A stretch of DNA of 64,000 nucleotides, from assembly GCA_936432065.2 (NCBI GenBank), contig OW386291.2:23227821-23291820 (forward strand), in the 5' to 3' direction. This DNA is from Rutpela maculata. Its lineage: Eukaryota > Arthropoda > Insecta > Coleoptera > Cerambycidae. Within the stretch, counting starts at the first letter, position 1. The number at the start of each line of letters is the position of its first letter. Made by a program: the position numbers and the translations under genes. The notes beneath the pieces are model-generated. The model had not been told where the DNA came from and did not search any database. It was given only the letters and a program-made list of their open reading frames with translations. Below, in pieces: positions 1-11,775 of this stretch.

Positions 1-2700
1 TTTTAAAGTTTTCTTGATGAATACCTTTAATCCATTTGTTTCTCAGTTTCTCATCTTTGGGAAATTTAAAAACGTGTACCTTTTCCCCGGTGGCATAATT
101 ACCAGTACAGCGAGGAACGCAGCATTTGTTTACCATTTTGCACTGCAATTAAGTATTTTATAACTATCACTGGAATGTATTATTTGTTCACTGTTTTATT
201 AAAGTGGGTTTTAGATCACATTTACACGTTTAAAACACAGAATAAAAAATAAGATACAATACTACTAAAATGCAAATACAACAATGATTTGTTTTATTTG
301 ACACTACACTTGACAGCCGTTGAAGCGTGACGTCATGTCAGTTGGGTGTTGGCTTTAATCTCTAGGTGGTGTTGGTTCAACTCATTTTTAAAATTTTCTT
401 TCGCAAATTTCGATGTAATTTTTTTTTCTTCGCAAAACTGCTTTATTTTATCTTAGTAGTCATGTCATAAAATATGGCTTGGGTCCCACGATTCACTAAA
501 TTTCACAATACCTACGTTGTAAAAGTAAATGGGCGAACAATATAGTTAAATCCAGCTATGCTTTCTGCACCCCTTGCCTCTCAACGTCGCTCACAAATGC
601 GATTGCTTCAACTATAATTTAAAGTGTTTTGTCACTAGTCACGGGCACATAATAGGAACGTTCCCATTACGTGCGCACGACCAAAATGGGAAATATTATT
701 TCAGTAACCACAACGTTCTGGCCACGTTCCCGTAATTTGTTCGGTTCCGCTTCAATGGCATCGTGGGTCCGTAGTGGTGTCATCGTGGTATGGAAGCTGT
801 GACTTTCAGGAAACTTTATCACAGACCACTCTTTCAGATCAGTGTTGACTGCTTTGAATTGCAACTGATTTTATTATACTTATGTTTCGTTCCTACATGC
901 TTCTTGTTCATTTCCCTAACTCAGAAACTCAATAGAATACTAGAAGAGTAAGATTAGAAAGCAAAACTTGTACTATTTCTCAAAGGTTTAAGCCTCAAAA
1001 TTAAAACGAATGCAATTTTGCTGTCAAATATAATGATAAAACGTCCGAATCCGACCACGCGCTTTTCTAATTTGCATATTTTAACTAAAATATTATCTTT
1101 AAAATATTTAACATCATGCGAGAATACTACACTATATATGCTGAAAGCTATTTTTATTCTTCTTAGGAACTCGAAATTAATTTTTATCCATTAATTTATT
1201 ATATTTGCTGCAGAAGTGGTGATGAATTAAATTTTTAAGTCATTTGTGAAGTTTTGGTTCACGTTTTGTAATAATGGCGTCATATGTTTTGGCCATCAAA
1301 GTGACGTATTTCAGAAAGAATCACTTTGAAGTCGTTTTCTCTAAGAAATACGACTTCAAAGAAATTGTTACTTGAGGATAGTGACGGAAACTGCAAATAT
1401 ATAACTTTTAAGTTATGTTTATTACAAAGTACCGAACGGGACTGTAGCGGCACTTTAAAGTTGGAGCAAAGTTCCCGCTGCCACTTCACAGTTACATTTT
1501 TCCAAACGTAATCAACGTTGCGTTCCACAGTTGCGCCCATTATAAAATACGAGGCATGTTGGAGAACTATTATTACTGATATTATTCGAGTTGTGATTAA
1601 CAAAAAAGGTAAATGTATGGAATTCAGCGCAAAAAAGTATGTTATAACTTTAGAATGGCAAACAATCCAAATTTGCAAAAGTTTATCTTTCAAGTTTATC
1701 TGCTTGTTTTGTGACCTTTATGGTCACAAGACAAGCATAAACTAAGTTACGTATTTCAGATCATCAGAGTCACAAGCACGAAACATGCAATCTAACAACT
1801 CGCACATACGTGGAACATAAATTATATTCCTCTCGTTATCACCTCCTTTCCTATCTATGGTTAAAATTGGGAACTAGATGGTGAAATTTACTTCACGGTG
1901 AATTAAGAGGTGATACGCACTTTGTAATAGCCGTGAACAGAAAAGTTTAGTTCTGCAAATATTACTTATAAGTTCCTCGGCTTTCAACGGATAGTGAAGG
2001 TTTCCAGAACGTCGCAGCAACTATTAAAGTTACTTGAAAGTAGTTGCAACTTTGACGTCACATTTCAGCGATATGAGTTAGTCGCTGCTACCATGGTGTG
2101 CCGCCTTCAAGTTCTAAAAATTCGAATGTCGTCCCACTGGTAATTAAGACGTCCCCATGGACCCGAAAAGTTACGTAGAAGTCATAACTATAACATAATC
2201 ACTAGTGGTAGAAACTATGTGGCAGCGATAATAGATTTGTCAAATGAAGTTATTTTCATATCAAAGTTCTAAATTTATTGACGGATACGTATTGGTTACT
2301 CATTCGAGGTTCCTATCTCAATTACTGTTACTTTGGTGCTAGTTTCCATTTTTGGATTCCATATATGGTTTTAACTACGATAACGCAATTTCAATACAAT
2401 TTTTGAGATTACTTGATTCTTTAGGTCATTTCTATTTTGCATATGCACTGAAATCAGTCTAATGAACCTAAGTGAAAAGTATAATCGTGAGATTTTTCTA
2501 ATTTTTAGCACCTACGATCAACAAAAATTTCCGAAATTATTAATTTGTAATTAACTCAAATCAATTTTTTCAAATGGCAACATCTTTTAGGCACTCAGTA
2601 CTTAATGCAATGTGATATTCAATATGATTGTGTGCAAAATGTAGCTGTTTATGATTGGACATATTTCGATGTTGCAGAAAAAAAAATAGTAATATAATTA
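1..2700. other. No gene recognised; AT-rich intergenic DNA
   Basis: No ORF in this stretch resembles a known protein. The longest open frames (around 1280-1745, both strands) overlap each other, have low-complexity composition and show no domain. No rRNA, tRNA or clear transposon end is visible. Possible short splice-bounded segment at its right edge is listed separately. Confidence 0.6.
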
Positions 2701-2718
2701 GTTGAATAGATAACTTAC

Positions 2719-2773
2719 CTGAAATGTACTCATCCGCAATCAATGTGGGTGAACATCGTGTTTAGTAGATCAT
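2719..2773 (-). other. Possible non-coding exon bounded by consensus splice sites
   Basis: On the minus strand a pyrimidine-rich acceptor ending TTACAG is followed 55 nt later by a strong donor CAG|GTAAGT. All three frames of the 55-nt segment contain a stop, so if it is an exon it is untranslated or in a non-coding RNA. Nothing else supports it; chance pairing of splice-like motifs is the main alternative. Confidence 0.2.
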
Positions 2774-3044
2774 CTGTAAGAAACAAAACGTAAATATAAT
2801 AGTAAGAGTGAAAATAAAAATGTAGAATTCATATTTTTATATCTATTTGATTGTCATGCTATGTTTATGCATTTATTATGAGCCATTCTTTGTGATGAGG
2901 AGCTGTTCTGTTTCAATCAAGGTGTATTATACACCCTGATTTCAAAACAGTCTATCAGATACCAGTGGCGTGCAATAAATATTGTTGATTGTTTGATTGC
3001 TATGCGATGTTTACGCATTTTTATTACCAGCTGTTTTATGTGTA

Positions 3045-4055
3045 GTGGATTGTGTGAATCGGAAAAATACCCGAAAACGCCGACTGTTGTCTGATTCAAC
3101 CGAAGTAGTTTTCGAGGATGCTGAACACCGGTGGTGGCAGAATTTCTTGTTGGGGTGACCCACCTCCGCAAACGGCCAAAAATCACTTCTAAACGGAGTC
3201 AAACGCGTATTGGTAATGTTTCACGAAATCTAACTTATTGATTCCACGTTTTCGAGCATACCAATTATGGGGAGGACCCTAGGACGCGTGCCTAACACCC
3301 GCCCACCCACTCAACGGCCAATAACCACACTCCAAAAGGGTGAGAGAGCCGTTTCGTTATACTACTGGACAAAAAGGTTTCCCGTTTCCCTCCCATTCTC
3401 GAGCATGCCGAACACGCCCGTTCACCCCCTCAATGGCAAAAAAATACTACTTCAATAAAAATATTTTATATAATATATTACAATTAAATAAATCATATGT
3501 TTCAATTATTATGTAAACCTATTTTGCCCAAAAAATATATACAAAAAATATACGTTCATCTTTTTCAGTTCCACAGTAAATGAAGATGACTGCTTTGTTG
3601 ACGAGATCGAGGTAACATTTTAATGTTTTTTTCCTGTGTAGCATCCTCAAAAACGGGGACGGGAGCTTTGTTAAGGTGTACGCTGCGAACGCACACTCAC
3701 CCTTGTTATTGGCCATTTACGCGGGTGGGTCTCTCCGGGGAGGAACTTCACCATCACCATGGTGTTCAGCATCCTCGAAAACGGGGGATCACCAAGTTGG
3801 AATTATAATACGCATTTGAAACCGTTTGGGGGTGGTTTTTGGCCGTTTTCGGGGGTGGCTCAACGAGAAATTTTGCCATCATCACGATGTTGAGCATCCT
3901 AGAAAACGGGGGATCACCAAGAGAGAGTTTCTCAAATAATTATAATACCCGTTTGGGAGTGGTTGTCTAGCACCCTCGAAAACGGGGGGGGGGGGGAGAA
4001 CTAATCTGGTTGCATCAGACAATAGTTGGGTTTTCGTCCGACTCACAAAATCCAC
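3045..4055. mobile_element. Inverted-repeat element with GC-rich repeat units, no coding cargo
   Basis: The left end reads TA|GTGGATTGTGTGAATCGG and the right end is its inverted counterpart ending ACTCACAAAATCCAC. The interior holds several imperfect units containing 'ttttcgaggatgctgaaca' and 'tggccgttt', as in the arms of the element at 52139-54397. Open frames inside are repeat-derived. A short direct repeat containing 'aataaatattgtt' lies outside both ends (near 2956 and 4083). I read it as a non-autonomous relative of the 52-kb element. Confidence 0.55.
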
Positions 4056-4198
4056 CAATGGTTAAATTTCTATACACTGTACCAGATACCAGTGACGTGA
4101 AATAAATATTGTTAAATGGTTATGAAAGTTTTGTTTTCATTTTCTTTTACGTCATCAAATTTGGACCGATCTGTTGAATATTCCATAAAAAGTATTCG

Positions 4199-4238
4199 GA
4201 TAATAATAATAATAATAATATAATAATAATAATAATAT
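4199..4238. repeat. (TAA)n microsatellite, 3' tail of the minus-strand LINE
   Basis: Uninterrupted TAA/ATAA repeats directly at the 3' boundary of the LINE at 4199-6466. Several non-LTR retrotransposon clades end in short tandem repeats rather than poly(A). Confidence 0.8.
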
Positions 4239-4616
4239 AGTTTATTTAGCAACAGTAATTATTACAATACGGTACAGTATACAATATATTATAACATTAG
4301 AATTTTGTACAGTGTTACAGTGTATAACATACAATGCGTAAATAAACAGTTACAATCACTGAAACAGTAGCAAAGTACTGTTTGTGCGTAACTGAAGGAA
4401 GATAGATAGGATATAGGATATAGGAATAGGATAGAATTACATAACATACATATTTGAGAGCAATATCTAGGTAAGGTTATATCGATTATGCTAGGCGACA
4501 AGAAGAAAATAATAAAATAGTTTATTTTTGAAGAGAAAATGTTTATTTTACTTACTTATTTCTTTGATTGATTATATCATGAAATTTAATACGTTCATTA
4601 TTTAGAAGCCATTTTT

Positions 4617-6447
4617 TCACTTTGGTTTTGAACATTTTGAATTTTTTAATATTTTTAATATAGGTTGGCAAGGTTTCATATAGGCGGGTGCCAGATAATT
4701 GCAGTTGCGTTGACCTATAGTCTTGTCACTTCGGGCCCTGTTATACTGGCTTTGTATTTTTCTCGTGTGGTAATGATGGTTAATTGGTTCTATGTTTATT
4801 TTATTTCTTTTTATGTTTAGTATCATATTTAAACAGAATAGTTGTCTAATATCAAAAGTGTTGGTTTCTTTAAATAAAGCGTCACTTGGATAAGTGCGCT
4901 TTTTATTATAAATTATTTTCAAAATCCATTTTTGCACAGTATTAAGTTTTTCGAGATGATTGTCATTTACTCCTCCCCATCCCGCAATACCATAGGAGAT
5001 CTGTGACTGGACTAGCGAATAGTAAAGAATTTTTAGCTGTTTTTCTTGGAGGTATTCTTTGAGGCACTTAAATCTTGTTAGTAATCCTCTGACCTTTTTA
5101 GTTGAGTTTAGTATTTGTAGATCCCATCTAAGATGCCGGTCTATAGTTACACCTAGATACTTTATAGATTCGGCCTCGGGAATTTGTTAGTTTTGGTCAA
5201 TATTTAACGGGCCAAAATTTGGCAGGTTATTAGGATAGGAGGTGAAGGGTAAGTATTTAGTTTTGTCGCAGTTCAGTGTGAGTTTATTGTATTGGAACCA
5301 TTGTTGTATTCTTTTAAAGTCTGAGTCTGCTTTTGTTTTTAGATCTTCCCATGTTTTCTCTGTGTATAAAACAGCAGTATCATCTGCGAACCTTAATATT
5401 GTGCCTGCCGTTGCAATGTCCAGTAAACTGTTGATATCTATAGTGAATAGCAATGGCCACACTACCGTTCCTTGCGGAACCCAATAGGTAATTGTTCTAG
5501 AATTACTAAGGGTACCATCAATATCTACATACTGTTCTCGATTGGATAGGTAGCTTTTTAAGATATTGTACACCTTTCCCCGGAGGCCATAACATTTTAT
5601 TTTTTCTAATAGTTTTAAGTGACAAACTGTGTCGAATGCTTTGGAAAGATCAACGAATATGCATAAGGCAGGTGTTTTTGAGTCTAAAGCTCTATACAGG
5701 TGAGATGTCAATTTAAGTATTGCATCTTCAGTTAATCTTCCCTCTCTAAATCCATATTGATTATTTGAAATAATTTTATGTTTATCTAGAAATATAGTAA
5801 TCCTTTGCTTCAGTATTTTTTCTATGATTTTAGCTATGCTTGAGATTAGAGGAATAGGCCTGTAATTTATTATCTCCGATTTTTCACCGCTTTTGTAAAG
5901 AGGTTTTATGATACCAATTTTCAGTGATTTTGGGAAACACTCGTTTTCAAAACGTTTATTTATTAAGAATGTTAATGGTTTAGATATTTCTTTCGCTACT
6001 TTATTTATTACTTCTGACCTAATATTGTCGATACCAGGCGATTTCTTAGTTTTTAACCCATTTATGATTTTTAATACTTTTATTTCATCAGTCAAGTGTA
6101 AATACATAGTGTTCTCAATATGGGTATTATTTTCAGTAAAACCCGGTGGATTTATTATCTTATTTGCGTATGTTTCCCCCAAGTCGCTATAGTGTTGATT
6201 AAATGCGTCTGAGATTTCTTGTTTATTTTCTGTAATATAGTTATCTGCTAACTTAATTTTATTTATAGTTGTTTTAGGTTGTGATTTACTGCAGATATCA
6301 TTTACACAGCTCCAAAGAGCCTTGGATGAGTTTCTATTTTTATTTATTAAAGATTTAAAATATTCTTTTTTTGCTTTTTGTATTAACTGCTTTAGTTTAT
6401 TTTTATAAATTTTATATTTCTTACCATTAATTATTTTTATTTATTGG
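4617..6447 (-). pseudogene. LINE reverse transcriptase (ORF2 3' part), one in-frame stop
   Basis: RT motifs in order: KSPGIDNI, NYRPIPLISSIAKIIEKIL, QYGFREGRLTEDAIL, FVDLSKAFDTV (motif A), a changed motif B (WVPQGTVVWPLLF, usually GVPQG..LGP), and FADD (motif C, 5380-5400). The frame runs on through KYLGVTIDRHLRW and the thumb region to 4617, broken only by a TAA at 5187-5189. The open frame extends upstream to about 6447 without an ATG, so the N-terminus is lost by 5' truncation. The stop, the altered motif B and the truncation make it inactive. It would have been the enzyme for target-primed reverse transcription of its own RNA. Confidence 0.8.
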
Positions 6448-6540
6448 CTTTTATCATGATTAGAGAATATTATTTAGGTATTATGCAAATCACAACTTAC
6501 ACACTTTTTTATTTATTATGAAAATACCTACTTTCTGTAT

Positions 6541-6660
6541 ATCATGTAATTCAATACTTCGTCAGTATTAGCTAGAAGAGTAGTTGTTTTGGTTGGTTCT
6601 CCAATAATGAGTGTTTTAACGTATTTACCTAACTAGTATATTAGCGTGCCCAGATTGAAG
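6541..6660. repeat. Fragment of the repeat found at 8805-8925 and 9040-9150, inverted
   Basis: The reverse complement matches 8805-8925 nearly throughout (shared 'ctaatactgacgaagtattg'), while the adjoining block 6467-6540 matches 8717-8800 in direct orientation. So the two blocks are rearranged relative to the copy inside the 8.3-kb element. The block overlaps the end of the nuclease-like pseudogene fragment at 9060, so these may be coding debris of that family. Confidence 0.6.
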
Positions 6661-7775
6661 TGACAATTCGGGGTTAAGTGGCTATTAAATCTAATAAAGG
6701 GGGCGAGCGTAGAGGCGACTTCAATGTGAATATCAGTCGATATTCCGTTGAAGCAACGTCGAGCGCGGTTAGTACTTGGATGGGCTCCCATCTTGGGAAA
6801 TACAGCGTTCTCGTCCCACCTTCTAGAGGCTTGTATATCAGTGTATACTCGGAAGTTACGTAATTTCAGACGAGGATTACGTAGTGGATATACCATCCTT
6901 CGGAGGGGATGTAAAGCAGGCGGTCCCTTGTCTATTAAATGTTAGGCAAGTAAAAGATCCCTACTCTTCTTAAGGGAAGAGGTTCGGCAAAATTTCCAGG
7001 TTGGGGGTAGCTCGTCTCCTGGCGTCGGTGATAGGCCCTGGTAGCGGAAATAGGCCGACGTTAAATAGTTAAAAAAAAAAAATCTAATAAAACGACACGC
7101 GTTGAAATGAAACTTCTGAATCGTTTAAAATGGCTCTAGTAACATACTCTCAACGTTCTATCGTACCACGAAAATGATGGTGGTGTACTTTTTCCCCTCA
7201 AAAAAACTACTACTACCTTGTTCTGATTTTTCCATAATACGCTTGTCGGGGCTTGACAGATCGGGGTTATTACAGGGAATATTGATAAGTCGAGTATACC
7301 ACCCCCTTCCTGAATGACAAAACACTCCGAAAATACTGTGAAAGGGCTGAAAAGCGGTTTTCTCCAGTTTTCGAGGGCGAGTAACGCGATAATTGCAATA
7401 CTTTCCCCCACTCTTCTGGAACTACCTCTTGTTCTGATTTTTCCGTACTTCGCTTGTAAGGATCGGGGTTTTAATATTTCCAACCCACGGGGGGTTTTTT
7501 GGCGTCTCCTGATCAAAAGATACTCGACTTATCAATATTCCCTGTAACAACCTCGATCTGTCAAGCCCTCATATTATGGAAAAATCAGAACAAGGGGTCA
7601 TAGTAGTAGTAGTTTTTTTTTGGGGGGGGGGGGGGAAGTATACCATCATCATTTCCGTGGTACGATAGAACGTAGAGAGTATGTGACTAGGGTAATTTTA
7701 AACGATTCAGAAGTTCCATTTCAACGCGTGTCGTTCTATTAGATTTAATAGCTATTTGACTCCGAATTTAGGGAT
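6661..7775. mobile_element. Foldback/long inverted-repeat element, split by a SINE
   Basis: The left arm (about 6661-6698 plus 7080-7297) is the inverted copy of the right arm (about 7523-7775): both carry 'acgacacgcgttgaaatg', 'ctatcgtaccacg' and 'tgacagatcg' in mirrored order. The centre holds a further degenerate direct copy. No transposase ORF was found. The left arm is interrupted by the 5S-derived SINE at 6699-7079. The exact outer ends are uncertain. Confidence 0.7.
6699..7079 (+). mobile_element. 5S rRNA-derived SINE with 12-bp target-site duplication
   Basis: Positions 6750-6815 closely match the 3' half of eukaryotic 5S rRNA (internal promoter region: 'gcgcggttagtacttggatg' preceded by 'gaagcaacgtcga' and followed by 'cttgggaaatac'). 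The head continues leftward as a diverged 5S 5' half. An unrelated body follows and then an A-rich tail at 7070-7080. AAATCTAATAAA occurs at 6687-6698 and 7080-7091, a 12-bp target duplication, so this is a retroposed unit, not a 5S gene. 5S-headed SINEs (SINE3 class) are known; here pol III would transcribe it and a LINE would have mobilised it. Confidence 0.85.
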
Positions 7776-9059
7776 AAAATATAAATTTTCGAAAAATTGA
7801 GCAGTGAAACATGTATTTTGACGTTATATTTGGAATCAGCGACTCAAAAAACAAAAGGATAGGTGTCTTTCACCTTTGGAAAATATTTTTTTTTGAGTGT
7901 GTGTGCCTGTGTAATTATCGGATGTAAAGTATACGCCAATAAGCTATAAGAGAGCTACTATCAATAAAAGACATTATTATAGAAAGTCTAATTTAGTTTT
8001 TGTTTACATAACAACAACAAACTATGGCTGCAATATCTGCAAAACATTTTAGTGGAAAGATCAGAGGTTCATTCTTGTCTATAGGTCTAAGGAAAATTTT
8101 AATATTGATCTTGTGAGACTCAATAATTTACAAACAAAGTTGACGGTTGACAGATTAAGACTTACTTTATAAATAAATCTATCAAGCAACATGAAATCTG
8201 CTCCAAATTTAAATATTTACTTCATAGAAAATTAAAAAATTCTTAACGTGATATATTTTTTTAAATGTTTGTACACCTTGTATTTTTTTCCTTGTATTAG
8301 TGGAGTGTCGTTAGATTTATACCTAGGAACCCGGTTCTTATGAATCAACTTAATGAAACTTTTTGCATTGTGTTGCTAAAACCTAATACTAAAATGTTTA
8401 TGGATTACAAATTGACGTTTTTCTTTATTTAAAAGTTTATCGAGATTTTCTACAAATTCTTTGAAAAAATACTCAGTTCACATAAGTTTTAATAGTTTTT
8501 GTTCTGTAGACAAAAAAAAATAGTACCTGAGTAGCATTGAAGGTTTGTGATTACAAATTTAAGGTAAAAAATTACAAATTCAAAATGTGGGACCCAAAAT
8601 GGCGGCCAAAACACTTTAAAATAAGACATAATTAATACAAAGAACATTAGAATTTCCGTAGAAATAAACTTATTGCTAAATCACATAATTCATAATAATT
8701 TTAACAAAATATACTATTTAGAGAATATTATTTAGGTATTATGCAAATCACAACTTACACACTTTTTTATTTATTATGAAAATACCTACTTTCTGTATAT
8801 TGTTGCCCTAATCTGGGCACGCTAATATACTAGTTAGGTAAATACTTTAAAACACTTATTATTCAAAACAAAACAACTACTCTCCTAGCTAATACTGACG
8901 AAGTATTGAATTACATGATAGGATTCTTAGCATTTTAAAAAAAAAAAATATTGAAAATACTTAAATCATTTATTTACATTTAGTCATTCACACTTTTTTT
9001 TATTTAATAGGAAATTATCTACTTTCTGTATATTGGTACCTTAACCGGGTCACGCTAAT

Positions 9060-9533
9060 ATACTACTTAGGAAAACACTTTAAAATACTCATTATTGGAA
9101 AACCAATCAAAACAACTACTCTTCTAGCTAATACTGACGAAGTATTGATGAAACGACTGTATCTTAAAGTATTTAAATCTTTTATTTTTTTGGGCGCGCT
9201 GTATAATGCGAGGACGCATTTCACCCCAGCTTCACAAATATTGTTCAAATCTTCATTGGCATTTGCAAACGCTTCAGCAGCGTTTTGAAGATCTTGAATT
9301 TTTTCAAAAATTTCTACAAACTTATTTTTACCTCTATTATAAAAAGCTGAGTAGTGTCACATCCTGCTAAATCATGTAAAAACAAAATATACCTTTTCCA
9401 CAGAGGTGATGCTTTTTCTAAGCTCACGGAAGAAAAAACTTTTTGCAGAACTTTACCCTTCGCTGGTTTTCGAAAATAAATTTCTCGATCATTTGGGGTT
9501 AGTACTGTTAATAATACCGGGACATCTATATCC
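9060..9533 (-). pseudogene. Nuclease-like (FEN1/PIN-type) fragment of a large TE-associated protein
   Basis: Reading the minus strand from 9533 gives DIDVPVLLTVLTPNDREIYF, then a segment with FLHDLAGCDTTQLF (9345-9385). After a frameshift it continues KNKFVEIFEKIQDLQNAAEAF and CEAGVKCVLALYSAP. The same order (DVD-LLVLL, then GCDTTSAF) is seen in the copy at 52381-53418. I know this arrangement from unnamed multicopy proteins of insects and cnidarians. The clustered acidic residues suggest a FEN1/PIN-like metal-dependent nuclease; that function is inference. The fragment lies in the opposite orientation to the 9604-10590 fragment of the same family, so the gene was inverted in part. Confidence 0.65.
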
Positions 9534-9603
9534 TTTCAAATTATAACATTGAAAACAATCTTAATTAACAACACCATACATTCCCGATGATAAAACGATT
9601 CAG

Positions 9604-10590
9604 TTGCGATTATTGTCACACTATAAGGATAATATTGTATTGTCCAGTAAATTTGGGTCAAATACAATAATATGCTTTCGGAAAAAACACCATGAAATAT
9701 TATCAAAAACTTGGTACAGAGAAAAATTAGACAATGATAATGAGGAAGAATATCGAATCTTAAAAGCTGCTGGTGAGATTCTTCGAAGACATATTCGAAC
9801 GGAAGTTTATTATAATGATAGTTACCCAGCTAGCGATACAATGTTTGAAAGGATTCATACATCCATCTCGAAGTCATTAAGTTTCATTCTATCTGAAATA
9901 ATTATAAATGATAAAAAGAGTAAACCAGAAAAAATGACTTTTTATGAGACACAGTGCACTTCAATTGCTCATGCCATTATTTCAGCAGTACGACCACGAT
10001 CATTCATATCACCTTTGCGTGTTGCATTATCAGTTACATTTCATCGAAAATTTGGCTCTAAAGAAATTATAGATATATGTAACGCCTTAGGTTTCTGTGG
10101 TTCATACAAAGAAGCAAAATTGTATGAAGCTTCAGCAGCTTTTGGATGTCCAATTGAAATAAAGTAGGTACTTTTGTTCAGTTTGTACATGATAATGCAA
10201 ATTTTAATGTTAACACACTTGATGGAAAAGGGACCTTCCATAATTTGGGTTCTATTCAAATTGTTACTCCTCGTGATCGTATTGAGCCTAGAAAACCAAT
10301 CAAACCTTTTTAGAAGATTCTCTCCATGACATTTCGCCAATAGAATGGAGATGGAAACATTATCGTGGGATGTCGAAACCGATAACAATGAATAAGCCAC
10401 CAGCCCTGAAAATCTACTTAAAATTGTTTTTTGTACATATAAGATAGGATGCGGAGCTGCTTGTGGATGTAGAAAGCATGGATTACCTTGCACTGTAGCT
10501 CGATCCGAATGCAATGGTGATAGTTGCTTGAACCCTTTTCCTATTATAGAAATAAGCGAAGTTGAAAACGAAAATATCGAAGATAAATAG
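9604..10590 (+). pseudogene. Middle and Cys-rich C-terminal parts of the same TE-associated protein
   Basis: The open frame 9604-10167 contains KAAGEILRRHIRTEVYYND, PRSFISPL and HRKFGSKEIIDICNALGF. After a frameshift at 10167 it continues with FVQFVHDNANFNVNTLDGKG and TFHNLGSIQIVTP. This is the middle region of the family as I remember it. After a deletion and two frame changes the C-terminus follows: PIEWRWKHYRG, then a cysteine cluster (10450-10525) including CGCRKHGLPC, ending at a TAG at 10588. The nuclease-like segment that should lie between them is found inverted at 9060-9533. At least three frame breaks make it a pseudogene. The role of the intact protein is unknown; its TIR setting suggests a transposition-related gene or cargo. 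Confidence 0.65.
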
Positions 10591-11084
10591 TCTATTTTGT
10601 TAAAATTATTACGAATTATGTGATTTAACAATAAGCTTATTTCTACAGAAATTCTAATGTTTTTTGTATTAATTATGTCTTATTTCAAAGTTTTTTGACC
10701 GCCATTTTGGGTCCCACATTTTGAATTTCTAATTTTTTTACCTTAAATTTGTAATCACAAACCTTCAATACTACTCAGGTACGATTTTTTTGTCTACAGA
10801 AAAAAACTATTAAAACTTATGTGAATTGAGTATTTTTTCAAAGAATTTGCAGAAAAACTCGATAAACATTTAAATAAAAAAAAAAACGTCAATTTCTAAT
10901 CCATAAACATTTTAGTATTAGGTTTTAGCAACAAAATGCAAAAAGTTTCATTAAAGTTGATTCATAGGAACCCAGTTCCTAGGTTTTTTAGTCTCACACC
11001 TAACGGCACTCCACTATATTTATTATTTTTTGTATATGCGTATGTAATGTATTTTATTAAGGAACAGACTTTGTTAAATTATTT

Positions 11085-11775
11085 CCACATTCAGTGGAAG
11101 TATAGTAACGACAAAAAAATTAAAAACAAATTTTATTGTTCAAAAAGGCTTAGAATGTCATGAAACGTTGAGATTTTAAGTTTGAGCGAAAAAAAAAATT
11201 TCTGTCTGTCGGTCTGTGGGTCTGTCGGTCTGTCTGTCTGTCTGTAACTTTTTTGCGCACGTTTACTCTGGAATTGTTTAAGATATTGACTTGAAATTTG
11301 GTACACATATGTACTTTCACGATATTTGGAACTAGATTATATTTTCATCTTGTTCCGTCGAAGGATTTGGGGGTAAATTGAGGTAATTTGGGGTAAATAG
11401 GTAAGTCAAGCAGGTAAGAGTCCATAAAATTGGTATTTAGTATATACAAGAGAAGCTAAAGTCTCAAAAAAAATATTGGCATTAGCCACCCCCATTATCA
11501 CCCCCCATTATGAAAAAAAATGTGATTTAGTGTGTGTACAAGAACCAGAAACCTCAAAATATTTTTCTACTTCATTCACCCCCACTATCAACCCCATATC
11601 ACCACCCCCACCCCACTACCGATGTGGGGTATCGTTTTATGGGTTTCACATATTATATTATTAAAGTTCCATAAACAAATATTTCCACATCCAAAATTTT
11701 TTCGTTGTGAGTGACTTGGATAGAAAATCTAGATGTGGAAGTAGTGATTCCTTGGGCAACGGTTTTTGTATAAAG
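11085..11775. repeat. Interspersed repeat with (TCTG)n tract, copy 1
   Basis: Contains 'ctgtctgtctgtctgtaact', 'cttgaaatttggtacacata' and 'ctacttccacatc'-type ends. It matches 55538-56258 in inverted orientation over about 650 bp. Open frames inside (11476-11714) are repeat-derived. Both copies end at a small hairpin (CCACAT..AGTGG). No coding capacity; a non-autonomous transposon is likely. Confidence 0.7.

Larger units (their letters stand above)
4199..6466 (-). mobile_element. 5'-truncated non-LTR retrotransposon (LINE)
   Basis: Minus-strand LINE carrying the reverse-transcriptase ORF (see 4617-6447), an approximately 400-bp 3' UTR and a (TTA)n tail at 4199-4238. No endonuclease domain is present: the frame closes at a stop near 6450, and from 6467 the sequence is an unrelated repeat also found at 8717. 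I cannot define a target-site duplication. The clade is uncertain; RT motif spacing fits the CR1/Jockey group. Confidence 0.75.
8300..11014. mobile_element. TIR-bounded element carrying a nuclease-like/Cys-rich pseudogene
   Basis: Near-identical terminal inverted repeats of about 400 bp (8300-8694 and 10611-11014) begin GTGGAGTG(T/C)CGTTAG and are flanked by TA on both sides, consistent with a TA target duplication. The same TIR sequence bounds 57191-58675. Between the TIRs are a minus-strand fragment (9060-9533) and a plus-strand fragment (9604-10590) of one protein family, plus duplicated blocks at 8717-9150. Internal inversion and frameshifts show it is no longer autonomous. Confidence 0.8.

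Noticed and set aside
6750..6815. 5S rRNA gene
   Set aside because: The 5' half is diverged, the sequence runs on into an unrelated body with an A-rich tail, and it has a target-site duplication; it is a SINE head.
11476..11714. Two overlapping Pro/His/Thr-rich ORFs
   Set aside because: Within the (TCTG)n repeat; similar frame in the 55.7-kb copy is explained by the repeat.
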